From: an uncultured archaeon
GTDB lineage: Archaea > Nanobdellota > Nanobdellia > Pacearchaeales > GW2011-AR1
DNA: 13,587 nt
Direction: 5' to 3'
Assembly: GCA_903873955.1 (NCBI GenBank)
Contig: CAIQQL010000006.1
Location: 1-13,587, forward strand
Positions 5,574 to 12,519 of the stretch are shown in pieces; position 1 is the stretch's first letter; each line of letters opens with the position of its first letter. The notes below the pieces were generated by a model. It did not search any database. It was not told where the DNA came from and saw only the letters and a program-made list of their open reading frames with translations. The translations under genes and the position numbers were made by a program.

Positions 5574-7487
5574 ATGCAAAAAAGAGATGTGCGTTTAGCT
5601 TCTGTAGTCGTTATGGGACTATTCTCATTGTTCATTTCTTTGACGTTTGCTCTCGCTGCAGATACAAGCAGCGTCCAGATTGACAAGGCTTATACCTGTC
5701 TGAAAAGTGAGATCGGGAATAAAAGTTCTCTCCTGCTCGAGCAGGCAACCTTTGCGACTCTTGCGTTGGGTTCAGTAAAGCTCGCCGATGACAAGATTAC
5801 CTCTACCAAATCTGCGACGGAAAGCTGCTGGCCTTCTGATGGCTGCAAGCTTAAGGACACTGCCCTTGTCGCCCTGGCTCTTGACCGGGAAGGCAAGGAC
5901 ACCACGGCTATTGAGCAATGGATGATGAACAAGAATGCCACCCCTACAGAACTGAACTGGTATCTGGAAATCGACATCAAGGATCATTCGAGCGCCACCT
6001 GCATTGTTTCCTATGACTCCTCTAATTCTCAGTTTTTTGTCAATGATGACATGACCCTTTCACGGGGCTCGGTTGCCGATTGCCTGTCGATTTCAAACAA
6101 TAAGTTCTGGCTGAAGATCGGGCAGAATTGTCTTGCGAAGAACTATCAGGTGAGCTGTAACAAGGACTTCGTTTCAGCATTGCTCTATGACAAGACGGGT
6201 GGCGATACTATCTATGTCTCTTCCGAGTCCCATACTGCTGCGGCTAATGCCACGACCAATGAGGTTGTGACCGCCAGATGCCTTAAGACCCAGACTTCCT
6301 GTGATTATGAGGGTACGCTCTGGGCAGCGTTCGCCTTGAACAAGTTAGACTCAAAGAATGATGTCTCAGCCTATGTACCCTATCTTAATGCCCTTGCTGA
6401 AGACAACACTAAATTCTTCCCTAGTGCATTATTGCTGCCTCTGGGAAAGACCAGCACCACAAGCAACTTCCTCTCTGATATTGTCCAGCGCCAGAAATCA
6501 AACGGCATCTGGGATGTTACCGGAAGCCCATACAAGAAATATTTTGATACCTCTCTTGCCTTGCTCGCACTCAGCTCCACAAGCGCCGAATCCTTGAGGG
6601 CAAAGACTGCCTTGCTGACGATGCAGAAGGATACGGGTTGCTGGAGTGAGAGGGATGCGATCATTGATACTGCTTTCTTATTGTACTCTGGTTGGCAGCG
6701 AACTCCGACCAAAAGCACTTCAGGAGGCGGTGGTACGGATATCAAATCAGCGTGCACTTCAGTAACCTCTTATTCATGCGAGTTACGAAATGACTGTCTT
6801 TCTGCAAATGCCACGGTGCTCGATAGTTATACCTGTTCAGGCGGAAGCGTCTGCTGCTCTCAAAAGATCCCTCAGAGGACCTGTTCGCAGTTGCAGGGTT
6901 CAATATGTACATCGGCCCAGCAGTGTTCTTCGTCAAATATGCAGCAAGCGAGTGATGGCGCCTGCTGCCTGGATCAATGCGTTGCCAAAGCGGTTCCAGG
7001 TGAGGATACCTGTACACCCCAGAATGGCTCTTGCAAGCTTACCTGTGACACTACTGCTAATGAGCAAGAGACGACAACATTGACTTGTTCAGATTCTGCA
7101 AATAAATGCTGTCAGGTGCAGGTAACTGAGAATACGAAGCCTGCTACCAGTTATACCTGGTTGATTATCCTCTTATTGGTGCTGATAGCAATAGTTGTTG
7201 CGGCGATTATCTATCGTGAAAAGCTTACGGTCTACTATTACAAGTATTTCCACAAAGGTAAAGGATCCCCTTCCAGGCCTACAGGTCCAGAAGGTCCTTC
7301 ACAAGGCCTGCTACAGCGTCCTTCGCCTCCCGCATACACTCCTTCACAAGGTCCACGCGTCATGAGACCTATGGCGGGTCCAGGACAGGTCCCGGGACCA
7401 AGACCTCCAGTTGCGCGAGGGCCACCATCGCCACGTGATAAAGAACTCGAAGACACGCTCAAAAAACTTAAAGAGATGAGCAAGTAA
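5574..7487 (+). CDS. Membrane-anchored protein: alpha/alpha-toroid-like ectodomain, Cys-rich modules, Pro-rich cytoplasmic tail
   Basis: The 637-residue product has a signal peptide (about 1-29, ending ALAAD). Residues about 34-375 are helical repeats resembling the alpha/alpha-toroid of prenyltransferase, squalene cyclase and complement-thioester-type domains. Recurrent motifs are DTALVALAL (95-103), DTSLALLAL (325-333) and DTAFLLY (365-371), with Q-x-x-x-G-x-W/C-W turns near 307-313 and 351-357. A Gly-rich linker (384-387) leads to disulfide-rich modules at 394-513, including CSQLQGSICTSAQQC and DGACCLDQC. A transmembrane helix (about 527-547) follows. The roughly 90-residue cytoplasmic tail is rich in Pro/Gly/Arg and ends in a charged helix (DKELEDTLKKLKEMSK). 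No enzymatic residues can be assigned. A structural or ligand-binding surface role is inference. It lies between two other anchored Cys-rich protein genes, with the phosphoesterase gene between it and the second. Confidence 0.8.
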   Translation: MQKRDVRLASVVVMGLFSLFISLTFALAADTSSVQIDKAYTCLKSEIGNKSSLLLEQATFATLALGSVKLADDKITSTKSATESCWPSDGCKLKDTALVALALDREGKDTTAIEQWMMNKNATPTELNWYLEIDIKDHSSATCIVSYDSSNSQFFVNDDMTLSRGSVADCLSISNNKFWLKIGQNCLAKNYQVSCNKDFVSALLYDKTGGDTIYVSSESHTAAANATTNEVVTARCLKTQTSCDYEGTLWAAFALNKLDSKNDVSAYVPYLNALAEDNTKFFPSALLLPLGKTSTTSNFLSDIVQRQKSNGIWDVTGSPYKKYFDTSLALLALSSTSAESLRAKTALLTMQKDTGCWSERDAIIDTAFLLYSGWQRTPTKSTSGGGGTDIKSACTSVTSYSCELRNDCLSANATVLDSYTCSGGSVCCSQKIPQRTCSQLQGSICTSAQQCSSSNMQQASDGACCLDQCVAKAVPGEDTCTPQNGSCKLTCDTTANEQETTTLTCSDSANKCCQVQVTENTKPATSYTWLIILLLVLIAIVVAAIIYREKLTVYYYKYFHKGKGSPSRPTGPEGPSQGLLQRPSPPAYTPSQGPRVMRPMAGPGQVPGPRPPVARGPPSPRDKELEDTLKKLKEMSK

Positions 7488-7505
7488 CGTTGTTGCTGCC
7501 CAATC

Positions 7506-7513
7506 TTTATTAA
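7506..7513 (+). promoter_or_regulatory. TATA-like box before the metallophosphoesterase gene
   Basis: TTTATTAA is centred 25-26 nt before the ATG at 7535, the spacing of a leaderless start. An SD-like GGGAGG at 7518-7523 lies between them, 11 nt before the ATG, and could serve readthrough mRNA from the upstream gene. Confidence 0.4.
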
Positions 7514-7534
7514 TCCTGGGAGGTTTATTCTTTT

Positions 7535-8329
7535 ATGCGAATACTTGCCATCGGTGACCCTCATGGGGATCTTGCAGCCATCAGGAAAATTCCCATCAAA
7601 GACTGTGATGCTATTGTCCTCACAGGGGATTTAGGCAGTGCGTCCCTTGCACGAAAAAGGGCGTTTGAACGTATTGACCGTGAAAGGCGCAACCTTCCTG
7701 AAAAGACCTACTCGCCCAAAGAAAAAAAGAGGGCTTTTATGGAGCCATATACTTCTACTGTTCGTCTCGTGAGATATCTTGCACGTCATGCTCCAGTGTA
7801 TACTGTATTTGGCAACATAGAATGTTCAAACCAGGAAACCAAGGATATCGCCGAGGCAATAGGACTGCCTCTTCCCTTTATCTATGATGCCCTGCGCAAG
7901 ATCAAAGGGGTGACCATCATCAATAACCGGATTGTGAAAATGGGCGGCATCCGTATCGGAGGGGTTGAATATTTTCTTGACGCGAGCTGGGTGCAGGAGT
8001 TCAGGCCAAAGGACTATGCCGAACATTTGTTTTTCGCAAAAAAGGAGAGTAAAAAAGTGGAGAGGTTACTTCAGCATTATGGAAAGATAGACCTGCTTGT
8101 TGCACATCAACCCCCCTATAAAGTCCTTGATAAGGTGACTGCAAAGTTTGCGCCCGCACACTGGCGTGGAAAGCATGCGGGAAGCAAGGTGCTGTTGCAG
8201 TATATTAAAAAGACACAACCAACATTTGTTGTCTGTGGCCATATTCACGAAGGTGAGGGAAGGATGAAGGTGGGAAAGACCCAGGTGTTTAATCTCGGAG
8301 TTGCAGGATATGCCTACCTTACCTTCTGA
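7535..8329 (+). CDS. Calcineurin-like metallophosphoesterase
   Basis: This 264-residue cytosolic protein carries the metal-binding motifs of the superfamily that hydrolyses phosphomono- or diesters with two metal ions. Visible are D-x-H in GDPHGD (D8, H10), GD in LTGDLGS (D32), GN in VFGNIEC (N94), H191 in VAHQPP, and GHIH (H236, H238). The third motif is usually GN[HD]; here it is GNIE, so the usual His/Asp next to Asn is an Ile. Other family members also vary at this position. The substrate cannot be read from sequence. A basic insertion rich in Lys/Arg at about 38-70 lies between motifs II and III. The gene is flanked by two surface-protein genes on the same strand, but it has no export signal and a shared function is not shown. 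Confidence 0.9.
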   Translation: MRILAIGDPHGDLAAIRKIPIKDCDAIVLTGDLGSASLARKRAFERIDRERRNLPEKTYSPKEKKRAFMEPYTSTVRLVRYLARHAPVYTVFGNIECSNQETKDIAEAIGLPLPFIYDALRKIKGVTIINNRIVKMGGIRIGGVEYFLDASWVQEFRPKDYAEHLFFAKKESKKVERLLQHYGKIDLLVAHQPPYKVLDKVTAKFAPAHWRGKHAGSKVLLQYIKKTQPTFVVCGHIHEGEGRMKVGKTQVFNLGVAGYAYLTF

Positions 8330-8355
8330 GCATCAAAATGCTTCTCGGCATTATA

Positions 8356-8364
8356 TTTATATAA
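8356..8364 (+). promoter_or_regulatory. TATA box of the beta-rich anchored protein gene
   Basis: TTTATATAA is centred about 27 nt before the ATG at 8387. A leaderless transcript is predicted. Confidence 0.6.
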
Positions 8365-8386
8365 TAAGAAGGATATTTTTCTGGGT

Positions 8387-9715
8387 ATGAAAAAGGGGAT
8401 ACTCCTGTTAGTAGGCGTAGTGGTCTTGTTGGTTTGTTCAACCCTGCATGTTCTTGCGCTCACTGCGGATATGAACTATGTTAATGGCGCAGGGGTCACC
8501 GTTGTTGCTCAGCTCAAAGGTGCCGTGCTAGAACCGATAGACTCTGCGAATGTACATATCAAAAATGGCAATATTGAGATTCCCACACAGTCAGGCGTCG
8601 TGAAAGTGAAAGAGGACTATTATGTCTGGTTTCTGACACCGTATACTGAGGGAAATTACACGCTGCAGATCAACCGAGTGGCCACGAGTTCTTTGGGGCA
8701 GGTACAGTTAATCAATTTCAATCAGTCATTCATCGTACGGGGCAATCTTTCCAGCTACGCGGTGACTCCTGGGGCGATAGTGACGAACAAGGATTTTACA
8801 ATTTCCATCTTTCTTAATAAGGAGGAAGCAAGGACTATTGACGTGAGCTTTCCCTATTCCCATAGTGTAGTTTTGCAGCCTGGGGCCAACACGTTAAGTT
8901 TTGCGGCGGAGCAATTCCCTCAGGAAGAGACCACGAGGATTGATGTGGGGGGGTATTCCTTGCCTGCAGTCATTCCTGGAAAGGGCAGTACGCAAACAGC
9001 TCAGGGATTAAGGTTTTTTCCGGATGTTTTTGAGATGAGCTGGACTAGGAACTCTTCTGTGGAGCTTAGAAACCTGCTGACTGTCGACCTGAAAAATGTC
9101 TATCTGGATTATGACCGCTCTCAGATGACCATTCTTCCTGCAGCTAACCAGACCATCAAGGCAGGTCAGGCCATGGTTTATAATGTCTCCTTGAAAGCAG
9201 GAGCCAACACTGAAAATGGTTTTACCGTCACTGCAATGAATGAAAATGCGACCGCGGTGTTGCTGGTGACGCTTCCCTATGTCCTGCCAAATCTTACCCA
9301 ACCCAATCTCACGCGGACGAATGCGACCGGGCAGAATAATTCTCAGACTGCAACGAATGTGACACCACAATACGAGGGGCATAGATGTGATGAGATTGAT
9401 AGTGGCAGGATTTGTTCAGGAAATACAGTATGTTCTGCAACCTCATTTATTGACACGAATGGCGATGCCTGTTGTGTTGGTGTGTGCAAGGCTCCAAGCC
9501 AGGGTATTGTCTCCAATATCATCTTTGGTATTTTCGTGCTTGTCTTGGTTGGCCTTATCGGGTTCTATATTTATGTCAAATATAAGAAAGTGAAACCTGA
9601 AAAGAATCCTATCCAGAAAGAAGTGGCGGAAATAGAGAAGGATCATGCGTCAAGGCTTCCTCCAGGATTTGAAGAACATGGTCCGGCACATCCTACTAAG
9701 CCACATACTCCTTAG
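8387..9715 (+). CDS. Beta-rich secreted protein with glycosylated stalk, Cys module and C-terminal membrane anchor
   Basis: The 442-residue product begins with a signal peptide (about 1-25). Residues about 26-195 look like Ig-like or carboxypeptidase-regulatory-like beta domains (alternating strands such as YYVWFLTPYTEGNYTLQI). Another beta domain spans about 205-297. A stalk at 301-326 holds five N-x-S/T sequons. Next is a Cys module (334-367: C334, C343, C349, C362, C363, C367) very like one in the protein encoded at 5574-7487. The transmembrane helix spans about 375-397, followed by a charged cytoplasmic tail of about 45 residues ending in a His/Pro-rich stretch. The N-terminal part resembles domains that sense or bind at the cell surface, but no specific function is visible. 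The gene ends 62 nt before a convergent gene. Confidence 0.78.
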   Translation: MKKGILLLVGVVVLLVCSTLHVLALTADMNYVNGAGVTVVAQLKGAVLEPIDSANVHIKNGNIEIPTQSGVVKVKEDYYVWFLTPYTEGNYTLQINRVATSSLGQVQLINFNQSFIVRGNLSSYAVTPGAIVTNKDFTISIFLNKEEARTIDVSFPYSHSVVLQPGANTLSFAAEQFPQEETTRIDVGGYSLPAVIPGKGSTQTAQGLRFFPDVFEMSWTRNSSVELRNLLTVDLKNVYLDYDRSQMTILPAANQTIKAGQAMVYNVSLKAGANTENGFTVTAMNENATAVLLVTLPYVLPNLTQPNLTRTNATGQNNSQTATNVTPQYEGHRCDEIDSGRICSGNTVCSATSFIDTNGDACCVGVCKAPSQGIVSNIIFGIFVLVLVGLIGFYIYVKYKKVKPEKNPIQKEVAEIEKDHASRLPPGFEEHGPAHPTKPHTP

Positions 9716-9729
9716 GACTTGGGCGTCAG

Positions 9730-9743
9730 TTTACCCAGGTAAA
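9730..9743. repeat. Short palindrome in the convergent intergenic region
   Basis: TTTACC and GGTAAA are perfect 6-bp inverted arms separated by only two bases, between two convergent genes. The loop is too small for a stable RNA hairpin, so cruciform or protein-binding use, or chance, are the options. Confidence 0.25.
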
Positions 9744-9777
9744 GATTGTTAAAAACGTTAAGAAATTGTTTGAGAAC

Positions 9778-10338
9778 CTATTTTTTCTTCTTATTTTTTG
9801 GCTTTTGTTCCATGCTCTCTTTCAATACAGCAGGGGCTTGTCCAGGAGCGGGAGGGTTTGTTGCGGGTGCGGGCTGAGAGGTATCGAACTGGACGAGCTT
9901 TTTTTCAAAGGATTCTTTCAGGAACTTTGCGTCAATCTCCTGCATTCTGCGGGCAAGGATCTGGTTTTGGCCAATGAGGGTTTTGGTGATCGCTTCATAC
10001 TCATGGATTTTGTTGATGGCGACTCCTCCGACTTCATTGAGTGTCTGCGCCTGCAGTTTTAGTTCTGTAGGGGAAATGATCTCGATATTGGAAGGGAAAT
10101 AGGAGAAGATGATGCTGAAATAGGCGCCAACTGTTGCAAGTTCCGCTTCGACTTCTGCAAAGGTGGTGAACAGGTCCTTGGCGTCTTTTGCTATCACCGG
10201 TTCATGGACAACCTTTGAAAGGATCTTGATATCCTTTTCTTTGCTCATGTTCTCAATAAGCTTCTCCAAGGCTTCTTTGATATGCTCTGGTGGCCTGCCT
10301 AGGATCTCTAAGACGAAACGGATATGTATGGCTTCCAT
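9778..10338 (-). CDS. Hypothetical cytosolic protein with a Lys-rich tail
   Basis: The 186-residue protein has no signal or membrane segment. Residues 1-90 look like a compact alpha/beta domain (IRFVLEILGRPPEHIKEALE at 6-25; KDLFTTFAEVEAEL at 54-67). Residues 92-150 form a long helix, probably a coiled coil. Residues 152-171 are Pro/Ala-rich and the end is strongly basic (KPKNKKKK). The shape, with a helical hairpin-like C-terminal half, recalls prefoldin or other coiled-coil scaffolds superficially, but I cannot assign it. From memory the N-terminal sequence pattern resembles an uncharacterised family in DPANN archaea, which a database search would settle. The TATA box at 10362-10367 supports the ATG at 10338 and a leaderless message. 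It follows the tRNA deacylase gene on the same strand. Confidence 0.75.
   Translation of the reverse strand: MEAIHIRFVLEILGRPPEHIKEALEKLIENMSKEKDIKILSKVVHEPVIAKDAKDLFTTFAEVEAELATVGAYFSIIFSYFPSNIEIISPTELKLQAQTLNEVGGVAINKIHEYEAITKTLIGQNQILARRMQEIDAKFLKESFEKKLVQFDTSQPAPATNPPAPGQAPAVLKESMEQKPKNKKKK
9781..9799 (+). terminator. T-rich terminator of the plus-strand surface protein gene
   Basis: Two runs of six T separated by a short CTTCTTA segment begin 66 nt after the stop of the 8387-9715 gene. Archaeal RNA polymerase terminates at T-runs in the non-template strand. On the other strand the same bases encode the Lys-rich C-terminus of the convergent gene. Confidence 0.5.
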
Positions 10339-10361
10339 AAAACAAGGGGAGTTTTTTTCCT

Positions 10362-10367
10362 TTTAAA
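10362..10367 (-). promoter_or_regulatory. TATA box of the Lys-tail protein gene
   Basis: The minus strand reads GATTTAAAAGG, centred about 26 nt before the ATG at 10338. The 10-mer ACTCCCCTTG (10352-10343), shared with the inverted repeat at 1472-1493, lies between box and ATG. Confidence 0.6.
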
Positions 10368-10409
10368 TCTTTCATCAGCCTTACGCAAGCTAATTTTCCC
10401 TGCAACGCC

Positions 10410-10886
10410 CTACATCAAGGCAACAATCTCTTTTTCGCAGGGGAGGGATTCAAAAAACCGGGCAAGATTCGGGTGGCTAATCTCCAAGGTGGCAGTGTTG
10501 ATGTTAGGATGGAACCCTGTGATTTCTGCATCCCACACTTCCAGGTCTAAGATGAGCTTGGTGGTCTTTGCATAGATCATGCCAAAGATAGACACACTTC
10601 CAGGGGTTAAGTTGAGTTCTTCCTTGAGTTTTTCAGGTGTGCCAAATCTGAGCTTTTTGACCTTGAGGTGCTTTTCAAGGAAATGGATGTTAAGACGTTT
10701 ATGAGCGTTCATGCACACCAGATACGTGCGTCCCTGCTCGTCGATTAAAAAAAGGTTTTTTGTATGCAGGCCGGGGATGTGCTCTTTGATGCTTGTGGAC
10801 TCTGCGACAGTAAATACTGCTGGATGGCTATGGGAGATAAACTCAATCTGGTGCCTTTCGAGATATTGCTTTAGTGTCTCATCCAT
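10410..10886 (-). CDS. YbaK/PrdX-type aminoacyl-tRNA deacylase
   Basis: The 158 residues fit the free-standing trans-editing family related to the editing domain of bacterial prolyl-tRNA synthetase. Such proteins hydrolyse mischarged tRNA, typically Ala-tRNA(Pro) for PrdX/ProXp-ala and Cys-tRNA(Pro) for YbaK. Visible motifs are HPAVFTVAES (21-30), PGLHTKNLFLID (38-49, with the catalytic-region Lys at K43), TPGSVSIFGM (94-103) and FHPNINTAT (125-133). The FHPN-x-NTAT and HTKNLFL signatures favour the PrdX/ProXp-ala branch over the Cys-specific branch, but specificity is inference. A TATA box centred 25-26 nt before the ATG at 10886 fixes the start. The downstream gene on the same strand has its own TATA box, so the two need not form an operon. 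Confidence 0.9.
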   Translation of the reverse strand: MDETLKQYLERHQIEFISHSHPAVFTVAESTSIKEHIPGLHTKNLFLIDEQGRTYLVCMNAHKRLNIHFLEKHLKVKKLRFGTPEKLKEELNLTPGSVSIFGMIYAKTTKLILDLEVWDAEITGFHPNINTATLEISHPNLARFFESLPCEKEIVALM

Positions 10887-10907
10887 GAAGCTCTGACTCT
10901 AAGATTT

Positions 10908-10915
10908 CTTAAATA
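10908..10915 (-). promoter_or_regulatory. TATA box of the tRNA deacylase gene
   Basis: The minus strand reads TATTTAAG, centred 25-26 nt before the ATG at 10886. It begins 14 nt after the stop of the gene upstream on the same strand. Confidence 0.6.
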
Positions 10916-10929
10916 GTTTATGTAACGAA

Positions 10930-11253
10930 CTAAGCTTTGTGCTCAGGGTCATAACGGGACATTTGAGGTGCCCCATACCATTCTTCCTGTACTCGGGCAT
11001 AATACTGGTGCCATTGGTCAGTCTGTCCAAGGGCTGTTTCGAGAGGGGAACTTCTTCCTTGGTTCGTCTGTACATGTAAATACAAGGCAAGACGGTTTGC
11101 CGCACGTGTTCTTTCTTCCTGGGCTCTTTTTTCTTCTGCAATACGCGGGTCTTCCCTGCTTGAAGAAGAGGAAGAACTTGAAGTATGCCGATAAGAGCTA
11201 TGGTGCCTTCTGGGGGAATGATGGCTACGTGTCGGACAGGCTACAAAGATCAT
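10930..11253 (-). CDS. Small His/Ser-rich unknown protein, translationally coupled
   Basis: I do not recognise this 107-residue protein. It starts with a short hydrophobic patch (MIFVACP), then a His/Arg/Ser-rich stretch (six His within residues 11-23) and eight consecutive serines (25-32). A highly charged helix follows at about 35-60 (EDPRIAEEKRAQEERTRAA). The last 35 residues are rich in Trp, Tyr and Gln. The gene is supported by its start: its ATG overlaps the TGA of the preceding gene (ATGA), with an SD-like AAGGAAGGT about 7 nt upstream. The serine run uses four different codons (TCA, AGT, TCT, TCC, plus AGC), so it is maintained as protein and is not a slippage artefact. No function is inferred. 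The His cluster could bind metal. Confidence 0.6.
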   Translation of the reverse strand: MIFVACPTRSHHSPRRHHSSYRHTSSSSSSSSREDPRIAEEKRAQEERTRAANRLALYLHVQTNQGRSSPLETALGQTDQWHQYYARVQEEWYGAPQMSRYDPEHKA

Positions 11254-12335
11254 TTTCTTACCTTCCTTGAGTCATGCAGACGTATGGCCTGATGGAGGAG
11301 GCGATATTCTGTTCTTGGAAGCGCTCGGATCATGGCACGTTTAGTCTCATCCCGGTACTGTTCATAGACCTTATGGGCAATTTGTGCAAGTTGGATGATG
11401 GGCGCTTCTAACGCAGATCTTTCTTTGCATAATGCAAGTATCTGAGGGTCATAGCGTGCAACAATCGGTGCTTTAAGTGCATAGAGGGTTTCTGGAGCGA
11501 TAGCGACCTGTTGTTCATTACATCCGTCTTTAACGACTCCATAACCATATTTTGAGAGACAATACTCTCCTTTACGGGTATGCAAAGTGAGATCCTGGAG
11601 CTCCTGATTCCTTTTCTTGCTGAGGGCGGTGATTTGCTCTGCCAGTGAGTTGAGTCTGCCCATTTGTTGAGGGAATAATTCCCTGAAGTTCTCAGTGTAA
11701 TGATGACTTTCACAGAAAGATTGGATGCTGGTTTCTATGTCGCGAAGCTCCTTCCCTTGCTGCAACTGCCCGACATGTTTTTCGAGGGCAGACGCAAGAG
11801 AATGCCTCTCTTGCTCATGGAAGACTTCTCTTAAGATTTCTTCATGGGCATAGAATCCCCCCTTGCTTCGGGAATATCTGTGCATGGTGCTGGCCACAAT
11901 ATACGTACGTTGTTCTGAGGCAAGGCTATCAACCCTTGCTTGTCCAAGAAGATCTGAGCAGAGTTCCTGCAAATGGGTTTCTGCAACAGATCCAAGTGCG
12001 TCTTTGAGTTGGTCTTGTGCAAGGTAAAGTACACTTTCAGAAGGAAGCTCGAGGCTTTGTATGGCTGTGCCAATCCTGAGAAGTGACCTTTGCAGTGCCT
12101 GTTGGGCTTCAAGAGCCTGAGGGGTTTTGTAACGGATTTTGATGAACCCTTGCGGATCTTGATCGCTCTCAAGTGTGGTTTGCGCATGAGCAAGTATCTC
12201 TTTCAGTTGTTCGCGCTGGGCAATCTTGGGATCAAGAGCGGGAGCTTGGGGTGCAGCAGTTTGTGGTTGCACAACGGTTGCGACCTCTGCTGGTTGCGTC
12301 CTTGCTTTCCCGAATATTCTTAATTTTCCGAACAT
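11250..12335 (-). CDS. Unknown helical protein, first gene of a coupled pair
   Basis: This 361-residue cytosolic protein is unrecognised. It begins MFGKLRIFGKAR, followed by a Pro/Ala/Gln/Val-rich linker (about 13-32), and is then predicted almost wholly alpha-helical. Long Glu/Gln/Lys/Leu-rich stretches suit coiled coils, for example near 150-250. A short non-helical piece near 270-290 (KGEYCLSKYGYGVVKDGC) interrupts them. The end is basic (LHDSRKVRK). No membrane segment or enzyme motif was found. The ATG at 12335 was chosen over an in-frame ATG at 12464: the TATA box at 12383-12393 predicts transcription from near 12362, downstream of the longer start, and AAGGA lies about 8 nt before the 12335 ATG. 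It is one of the few genes here with a leader and SD. Its stop overlaps the next start. Confidence 0.7.
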   Translation of the reverse strand: MFGKLRIFGKARTQPAEVATVVQPQTAAPQAPALDPKIAQREQLKEILAHAQTTLESDQDPQGFIKIRYKTPQALEAQQALQRSLLRIGTAIQSLELPSESVLYLAQDQLKDALGSVAETHLQELCSDLLGQARVDSLASEQRTYIVASTMHRYSRSKGGFYAHEEILREVFHEQERHSLASALEKHVGQLQQGKELRDIETSIQSFCESHHYTENFRELFPQQMGRLNSLAEQITALSKKRNQELQDLTLHTRKGEYCLSKYGYGVVKDGCNEQQVAIAPETLYALKAPIVARYDPQILALCKERSALEAPIIQLAQIAHKVYEQYRDETKRAMIRALPRTEYRLLHQAIRLHDSRKVRK

Positions 12336-12382
12336 GGTGTGTTTCCTTGGCTTATCGCTTAGGTAGGGTATGATGATGGACA

Positions 12383-12393
12383 GCTTATATTTT
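12383..12393 (-). promoter_or_regulatory. TATA box of the coupled gene pair
   Basis: The minus strand reads AAAATATAAGC. Its centre is about 53 nt before the ATG at 12335, giving a leader of roughly 25-30 nt that contains the SD-like AAGGA. Confidence 0.5.
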
Positions 12394-12489
12394 GACCCGT
12401 AAGGTTCCGACACTTCTGCGTGGTGGGGAGAATAGTCTAAAGAAGGGCACGGCTGCGTGTACAAAGAAAAAGTTGCAGCACTCCAGAGA

Positions 12490-12499
12490 TTTTATAAAC
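12490..12499 (+). promoter_or_regulatory. TATA box of trxB
   Basis: TTTTATAAAC is centred about 25 nt before the ATG at 12520. It lies inside the longer frame that could start with GTG at 12457, which argues against that earlier start. Confidence 0.6.
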
Positions 12500-12519
12500 A
12501 ATTGCTCTCTTCTTTTACC

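Noticed and set aside
8326..8352. Short hairpins (AGCAT-CAAA-ATGCT and AATGC-N6-GCATT) after the metallophosphoesterase gene
   Set aside because: The arms are only 5 bp and lack a following T-run, so I could not distinguish a terminator or operator from chance.
11155..11180. Poly-serine run in the small coupled gene as a slippage repeat
   Set aside because: The eight serines use several different codons, so there is no simple DNA repeat to slip on.
12336..12464. Longer N-terminus for the 361-residue helical protein
   Set aside because: The TATA box at 12383-12393 lies inside this extension, and a usable SD precedes the ATG at 12335.
12457..12519. Earlier GTG start for thioredoxin reductase
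   Set aside because: The TATA box at 12490-12499 would be inside the gene, and the family normally starts just before the first FAD motif, as the ATG at 12520 does.
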